Part shown: piece after piece, positions 24,401 to 33,400 of the stretch
How positions within the stretch are numbered: the first letter of the stretch is position 1
How the letters are laid out: every line of letters begins with the position of its first letter
Assembly: GCF_902806685.2 (NCBI RefSeq)
Contig: NC_048557.2
Coordinates: 806,001 to 870,000, forward strand
Source of the DNA: Maniola hyperantus
Taxonomy: Eukaryota; Arthropoda; Insecta; Lepidoptera; Nymphalidae
Direction: 5' to 3'
Length of the DNA: 64,000 nucleotides
The notes under the pieces: generated by a model
What the model saw: only the letters and a program-made list of their open reading frames with translations
The model's database searches: none
Told to the model about the DNA's origin: nothing
Made by a program: the position numbers and the translations under genes

Positions 24401-27400
24401 TTCATAGGCTAGATTGTAATGGTAGTAAAGTACTGGTGACAGTGCTTTACGACAAAAAAAAAAAAAAAAAAAAAAACCTAGTTAGTGAACGCCCACGCGG
24501 ACGTGTGCCCTCCACTCGACCTTGTACCACGAGGTGTTCGATGGTACCACTCTTCCTTGTAATGTGCCCAAAGAACTTGAGGATTCGCAATTGTACAAGT
24601 GACGAAAGCCTCTGATTTATTTTTAGTTCTTTGAGGATGGAGACGTTTGTACGATGTGCGGTCCATTTTATTGAAATGAAAATGAAAATGAATGAAATGA
24701 AATGAATGAAAATGAAATGAAAATGAAAATGAAAATGAAAATCTTTTTTATTCGTATAAACTTTTACAAGTGCTTACGAATAGTCGGATGCATCTACCAC
24801 TGGTTCGGAATGCCTTTCCTGCCGAGAAGAACCAGCAAGAAACTCGGCGGTTGCTCTTTTCAAATATTTGATATAGGTAAAAAATTATGCCATGTATAAA
24901 ATAGTATTTGCAGTCTTGTGCGTTGCCGGAACGAGCTGCAGGTCAAATCCACGCTCTTTTATCATTTAGATAATCTTCAATTGTGTAATATGCTTAAGAG
25001 GCGTCTCCAGCAACACATTTCCAGAGCGTCAATCTTCCACCGGTCGGTTTGTCTTAGGGTCCACGTCCAATTTACACACGGACAAATCTTAATGGTTCTA
25101 ACGTAGCTAAGTGAATCCACTTTAACGGTACCAACGATTACACTTGTTTGTTTTCGTAGGCACTTTTTTTGGATAAAAAAAAAAATACAAATACAAGTTT
25201 CTTTATTGCGAATCTGGGTAAACATTTTAGATGTTACAAAAACCAAAAGGCACAGCCAAATTCTGCCTATTAGCATGCAATATGACTATGATATACCTAG
25301 CGACGTGTACATAGTTTTGACAAAATAAGTCACATCAAATACATAGTCACAAAAAAAAATTGTATTACAAATGTCAAAAATTAAAACTTTTCTAAAAGGT
25401 AATCCATCAATCGAGTAATATGTCTTTTCTATCAGTACTTTTTTCAATTTTCTCTTAAATGTAGGAAGTTCAATTATATATCTGGACAAGTGATATGATG
25501 AAATATCTCGACACAAACTCGAATCTGTATGAAACATTAGTAGTGACCGAGCGCCACGTGACAATAACGCTTCTCTTCTAAAAGTATTTTTTTTTTGGTA
25601 GCATCGGCAGCATCGGAATCTGCTCACCCCTCCGCGCCCGTGCCTTCAAGCACTAATACAACAAGTCATAAGCGCAAAGCGGAGGAAACGCTTGAGCGAT
25701 TGGACGTCAGTCGGCTGACTCCCGACGAGAAGGAGGCTAAGATCGTCGAGACTTTACAGAGGTGAGCTCCTCCTTAACTGTAAGTTTGATCTTTATTTGT
25801 AGTAGGTTTGATCTTTAAATTTTCCAGACCAGAAATTTAGAAATTATAAAATTACAAACTCCTGTCAGGAATCGTACCCGGGACCTCCCCGTAATAAGAC
25901 CACAGTGCTTACCACTGCGCCAGGGAGATCTACTCGTATATCGGATTACTTTCGTTTTTTAACACTGATTTTTCTGATTTGATCACATAGAGAGACTCCA
26001 AGCATAGCTCTCTCCATCGCCCGCTGAGTGACTCTGAGCTTTCTTATGAGGCCCATAGTTAGCGACCATGACTTGGATCCATATGTCATCACTAGCAACA
26101 TGCACTGTTTGGTCTTCAAGCACCGAGGAATTTTTAACGAGAAGACATCTCAAAGCCCAGCCGAGTTGGATTCGGCGGCTGACTACTTGCTCGAAACGAA
26201 GTTATTGTGATTGATTAAAAGCTGATTTTGTATAAACAAAATACAGCTTTTAATGGCTGTTAAACCACCGCTAAAGCAAGTGATATTTAATTGCTTAAAA
26301 CGCACATAGCTCTGAAAAGTTACAGAGATCGAACCCCTGACTTTCCGATTGGGCGGACATCTTAACTCTAGGTTATCACTGCTATTAAAAGCTGTATGTC
26401 AGTATCTATATTTAGGTATATATTTTGTGATGTTTCCAGGCTCAAGGAGTTGATAGAGGAGCGCAAGCCAGGCATGATCGCGGCCTACAACGCTGAGTGT
26501 GAACGAGTGCAAGAGAAAAGGTAAGCATTCTCTGCATAGAACCCATCACTACCCATATTATAAAACTAGCTTATGCTCGCGACTTCGTCCGCGTGGACTA
26601 CACAAATTTCAAACCCCTATTTCACCCCCTTAGGGGTTGAATTTTCAAAATTCCTTTCTTAGCGGATGCCTACGTCATAATAGCTATCTGCATGCCAAAT
26701 TTCAGCCCGATCCGTCCAGTAGTTTAAGCTGTGCGTTGATAGATCAGTCAGTCAGTCACCTTTTCCTTTTATATATTTAGATTTATAATATGGGTAGTGA
26801 TGTTCTAGTTGAAGAACAAAGCAAAAAACACACTTTCTGCGAAAGTGTGTTTTTTGGTTTGTCCTTCAATCACGCCGCAAGGGAGCAACGATTCTACCTG
26901 ATTTTTTCGCATGGGTATAGTTGAAGACCTGGAAGAGTGACATTTTATCCCGGAAAATCAAACAGTTCCCACAGGATTGTTAAAAACCTAAATCCACGCG
27001 GAGGAAAGTAAACTAAAAAAATCATACAATAATATTTTATTTCTTTTATTGCAGGAAAAAACTCCAACTCCAATCAACAGTGGAAGGTGCACGCTATGTA
27101 GACAAGCGTCTGCCCAAGCGGCGCTTTCCCTGGTGTCCGCGTGCCAGGGCGTTTCTGGCGCGCCTGGCGGCTTTGGCGGGCGAGCCGGAAGCCGCCGCCA
27201 ATCTGCTAGCCACGAGGGTGCTGAAGCTGTTCCCCTCCGGCTTTGTGCGGATGCCTACCTTGCTGAGGCAGGCTGAGTGAGTAAAGCATACAATTATCAT
27301 AGTAGGTAGATGACAGGTCACTAGTCGAAGCATTTTAAACTGAGTCGTCGGGTTATCTGTCTGTTTCGCTCGCACTTACAGGTCGTAGGTGCCAGCTAGC

Positions 27401-30400
27401 GAAACAGACTGATAACTCGACGACTCAGTTTAAAATGCGTCGACTATAACAAAATGTCAGCTCAAGTGGCCTGGGTGCATACATCTATACACATCTATAT
27501 TTCTTATACGAAATGTAGAAAAAAGTATAATAACGACTGCAAAATATTAGATATTTTTAGATCTCTTGTCACCTTGTCTTCAGTAGTTCCAGAGATTACC
27601 CCTACAAACAAACTTAAAAATTTTACCTCTTTATAATATTATATAGAATATAGATAACGTTTTTATGAGCTCAATTCAAATTGCGATATTTGTTTTTCAG
27701 TTTGAGCAAAGAAATCAAACGTCCGCGCTTAGGCTCACAGTCAACCTCGCAATCCGTCATAACGAGCACACAACAGTTCAACGAACAGATACAGTTCCCA
27801 AGCTCTTTGACAGTAACCACCACTGTCAAAAACGTTGATGACGACAAAGACAAATACAAAGTCAACCCCGCTAGTATCTTCGGAACAGTGCTAAACTCAT
27901 ACTCCCTCAGCCAAGATCTAGTTATAGAAAAGGATGATAAGAAAAAAGATTCGGAACGGAGTAAAGACGATCTGTACAACCCTCCGAGCACTATAGGCAG
28001 TATTACTATAACCGCTGTACCTGGAAATCAAAAAGACAAAAAAACTAATAATGTGCCTGAAAAACCTAAAGATGCACCACTAATAAGAGTCAAATCACCT
28101 GCAGCGTTGAACGAAATGGTCACAAATAAAAAGGAAAAAGAAAAAGATAAATACAAAAAGACAGTTAAAGATAAGGAACTCAACCCCAAAAGATTAGATA
28201 CTCCTTTGCATGTAGATACAACAAAACATAAAAGATTAGACACACCACTGCATGTAGACACAACAAATCACAATAAAAAAGAACCAGAAAAAAGTCCGAA
28301 AACTATAGAGAAACTAAGTAAGGAGGAATTCAGTAAAAAACAGATAGAAAGTATGAGAATAGCGGAAAGTAATATTCCAAGGCCTGGTTTAGTATCTGTT
28401 TCTCATTCACCAACTTTCGCGAAACCTGATAAAAGACCACCGGAAGTTAAGAAAAAGAAAGACATAGTAATAGTTTCGGATCTAGATCCTTTAGGTGACG
28501 TAGTTCAGGAGCCTGTAGCTGTAGACGATAGTAGCAGTGATGTTGAACTTGTTGAGGAGAAATTAGTGGACAAAAGTGAAAATATAGTGCCTTTGAAGGA
28601 CCGAAGTGACAAAAGTGATAGTAAGAAAGTGAAGAACAATGTGAAAGTTAGGAGTGGTGTTGAGAAAAGTGTTAGCGGTAAGGATTGTGTTGTGAGGAAG
28701 AAAACAGATGAACCTACTAAAGAGGATTTTGATTCTGTCATGAGGGATCTAAGTGAGATGAAGGTGAGATTCATATTTTCTTAAACTATAAACTAGATAT
28801 TGTACAAAATCGACCAAATAAGCTAGGTCATTAAAAAAAGCTGTATGACAATATAACACAAGCAAAGTAGACAAAGCTATTTTCTGATTTTCCTGATAGC
28901 TGCTAAACTAGGTTTATTTAGACTTTACTTTTTTGCAGGAATTAAAGGGATAGCAATACATTAAAGGCCCAGTCTCCACCTAAGCAGAGCAGAGAGAAGA
29001 TGTGTGCGGTTGGCCAATCAGATTTTAAAAAATCATGTGATAATTTTTTCACGTTATTTATTATGAATCTGATTGGTTGACTGAACACATCTCTCCTCTC
29101 CGCTTAGGTGGAGACAGTGCCTTAGACAATTTAGTTTCGTGATTTCGTACAACAGAATCAACCAAATTGTCTCTATATTGAAGCTTGCTATCCAAGATCA
29201 CTATTAAAAACCTGGAGTTCTCAATGTTTAGTGTTTCTACATTAGGTAGTACAAACACCTAAACACTTATTTTGCATTCAAAAGCAAGTTATTCACAGTA
29301 AACTACCACAATCAATGCAATAAGCATCATCAACATTTTCTTTAGTTTTATCATTTTTAAAACATCTGGCTGTCATCTGCAAGCAGTAAAATGTACAACT
29401 ATCGCTGACATGGTATGGTTGCCAATAATATATATTGGAAATAAACAGGGCCCCAATATTGAGCCTTGTGGTACACCCATCAAGGCACCTTATGGCTACA
29501 TTTGTATTTATATATGCTTTGATTCTGTCAATAAGAGGCAATGAAATCAAGTGCAATAAGTTTGATGCCATAGAGGCTAAGTTTAAGTTAGTTATTTTGT
29601 GATTAACATAATCAAATGCCTCAAACAGAGTTTTCACCTCTGTAAATTTTGAGAATATTACAGAGAACTCCCATGATGTTGTCTATTTCCCTACAGCTTC
29701 GGTGGATACCCCTTGCTGAAAAACATCTTTTCTTGTCTCCGCTTCAGACATCTCCGCACATCTCCGCTCTGGTGGAGTCCAGACCTTAAGGAGAATATTA
29801 GTCATGAATATAAGTCATTAATGAACTCTTTACGCTTTTCAGCACTCTCAAGAACCCACTCCCCTTAACTGCAATTCCTATGGTGTTATTACCAGTGGTA
29901 AGTAACAGTTTACACAATATAAATGGTATCTATGCTTGGAAATAATATTATTAATTATTAATCTAAATATATAAAAAGAAAAGGTGACTGACTGACTGAC
30001 TGATGATCTATCAACACACATCTCAAACTACTAGACGAATTGAGCTGAAATTTGGCATGCAGATAGCTATTATGACGTAGGCATCCGCTGATAAAGGATT
30101 TTTGAGAATTTAACCTCTAAGGGGGTGAAATAGGGGTTTGAAATTTGTGTAGTCCACGCGGACGAAGTCGCGAGCATAAGCTAGTATTTAATATGGACAT
30201 TGAACAGGGTAATTAACCCTCGTGTTTGACTTCAAGCAGCTAAGCACGAGTCTTCCAAACACACACACAAGCGGCCCGTCGTTATCGGTGACGCAAGTAG
30301 CGATAAGAACAAGTTGTAAGTTCTGCCCTGTCTGTACGCTGCTAGCTCTGTGGTCACTCCCCATTGGCACCATTACCTAACCATTAACCATTGACTTGAC

Positions 30401-33400
30401 GAAGGCATATTCGTTTGCACAGGTTTTTCCTCATTAGAGTTTCTTTTAGGGTTCTGTAGCCAAAGGGTAAAAACGGAACCTTCTTAATGTCACTGCTGTC
30501 TGTCTGACCGTCCGTCCGTCCGTCTTGTCTAGCTCGTAGACGTGTCAAGATGATCCCATTAGTATTAGAACAGGGTAATTAACCCTCGTGTTTGACTTCT
30601 AGCAGCTAAGCACGAGTCTTCCAAACACACACACAAGCGGCCCGTCGTTATCGGTGACGCACATAGCGATAAGAACAAGTTGTAAGTTTTGCCCTGTCTG
30701 TACGCTGCTAGCTCTGTGGTCACTTCCCATTGCCACCATTACCTAACCATTAACCATTGACTTGACGGAGGCATATTCATTTGCACAGGTTTTCCTCATT
30801 ATAGCATTATGTTTATATATGCTTTTTAGGGTTCCGTAGCCAAAGGGTAAAAACCTCAGACTAAGAATCAAGGAGAGTAGTCAGAGGTGTATACCCGAAA
30901 GGGACAAAACAACAAAAGAAATCATACGTACGTATGAAAGGTTATGTTTCATAATTTGCGTTCGCTACAACTTTTACACAGCAATGCACCATAAATGGCT
31001 TCTACACACCTTCAATACTAAATTTAAAACAGAAAACTAAATAAAACCTCGTAATATTCGCAATAAATTACTATCACAGAGGTTTGTTGGGCACAAACTA
31101 CAATGTGCCCAACAAAAAAAAGCTAAACTATGACAAAGACAACAAACTGTGTTTATGTCTCTATCACTCTTCAGAGCTTTTCTATACATCTAGCTTGCTT
31201 TAACAAGGTATTATTATTTTAATGCCAATGGCACCGATTCTAAGCACAACCTAATTTTAGAGTATTCGCACCCTCTTCTTACTATTGTAATATGAAAAGG
31301 ACAGAAGCAGTTTGACATTTCTAAATTTAATTTTTTGGTGGTAAAACCCGTGATTTTAGCACGCACTCGCGAACCTACTGTTTAAATTTGTATTGTGCAC
31401 TAAATTTTAGAGTCTTTAAATGTGAAAGTCATGTTCCGTTCCTTTTTTAGTATTAGTAAAAAGAAAAGGATGCAGATACTCTAAATTTAGTTTAGAGAGA
31501 GACTAGAGAATCGGGGCCAATGTGGCTAATTCCGTTGTACACAATCTCTAAACTAAACTAAAATGGCACGTCTAAATCTATTGCTATCCCTTTCATAATG
31601 TTACTTGCGGAAAAGGATAGCACTAGATTTAGACCTGTTAGTTTAGTTTTTGTGTACAAGAAAATCGGCCCCAATGTCTCCTTAATACTTAGTCTGAGGT
31701 AAAAACAGAGCCCTCTTAATGTTCATTAACCCATATTAGTGTTTGAATTCAAGCAGCAAAGCGCGAGTCTTATAAGGTCACAACGAAGTGACCCTATAAG
31801 GGTGCCTTTTTTCTTTTTAGGTATGGAACTCTAAAAATATAGAAAAAATTACTTACCTACTATGCTACAAAACCTTTCGTGTGCGAGTCCGACCCCCACT
31901 TGACCGATTTTTTTTATTGTCATAACCAAATTTTTTGCATTCGTCTCTGTCTGCGCTACCTATCATGATAGAAATGGCTATTCGTTCATCAATATTCTTC
32001 ACAGCTTTTGTGTGTATTTGATGTACAGTACGCGGCAGAAAGTAATGTACATTGACATTTAGGAGACAGCAGATTTGTAGAGCGTTGTTTCTGTCATTGA
32101 GACCGACAAAACGTCACATAGGTATGAGTGATGGAGACAACCGTGCGCTAAAGCCGAAATGTCATTCTAAAGGCCGATGTACATTACTTTTTGCCGCGTA
32201 CTGTAAGAGCTTTACCACTTTCTTGTGTAAGGTGGACGTTCCACCTTCTCAATTGGTTAGTCTGTTTAAGGCTACTCACACATCTGTTGCGGGGGCATTC
32301 TTAGAGGCCTCGCCCACGGCGACTTTTTGTAGCGATGCTGTCGCGCTTCCGCATCGATACAGTCGCGATGCAGTAGCGCGTTGCTAATCCGACTAACACG
32401 CGTTAGTAGTGATGCTGGCGTGTGTTTAGTAAACGCGCGACAGCATCGCTACAAAAAGTCGCCATGGGCGAGGGCTCTAAGTCGCACGGCGGAAGGGCCA
32501 TTTAGAATTTTTCTCTAATACGGTATTTGAGAACTAGTCAAATCAGTAACTTTTTATCAAACGTCAAAACGTGCGCTTAGTATGCGAGATTCTATGAAAT
32601 ACCGGTGTGTGACGTCACAATCATTTGACGTGCTTTTTTTAGTTTAATCGATAATTTAAAATGGTTATTACACTTAAAACCAACAAAGGACGTGGATTTT
32701 ACGTTTTTTGGAAGACCCTCTATTTAATAATCACTGAGAAATAATTTATTTTTGATGTAGTCAAATACCCAATTTCGTCAAATTAGAACCGATTTTCAAT
32801 TATTATTTTTTTTATTTTTTTTATTTACAAATTATTGATATAGGTATAAGTATCAAATGAAAATACTCAATTGAATAAAAATATATTTTCTATTCTATTC
32901 AGAATAGAATAGAATAGAATAATTCTTTATTTGCATAATGTGGTACATAAGATGTTAAATCTAAGAAACAGTCCAGCACATTAGCCATGGCGGCGGACAA
33001 ATATAGTTAACAGTTGTGATTATTGAGTGTGACTAAATATTTGTTTATAAAATACAGGCAAATCATAAAATTAAACTTAAACTAAAATGTCAAAACCAAG
33101 CGAATATAGGCACTGTAATAAGTCAGTCTAGAAAATTGCCCCTGTTTGCCTGTTCACATAATAATCAAGGATGCAATTTAGGGTCACATTCCTATTATAT
33201 TGCCCCTGCGGCATGTGTATGAAATAGCCTGCATAAGTGTTATACGACTTAGAAGAGTTATATTTTTTATAATTTTTTAGTGTTTTACCTACACTTCAAG
33301 AAACATAACAGTCGCTTCAGTACTGAGAGAACATACGTATCACAAATTTCGTCACGGGCGGTAAGCGAAACCGTGGCCGAGTTGGTCAAGGCATCGGGCG

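Noticed and set aside
27049..27375. Other frames over 27049-27375, both strands
   Set aside because: Shadows of ubinuclein exon K; only the frame giving RRFPWCPRARAFLARL has matching splice phase and family motifs.
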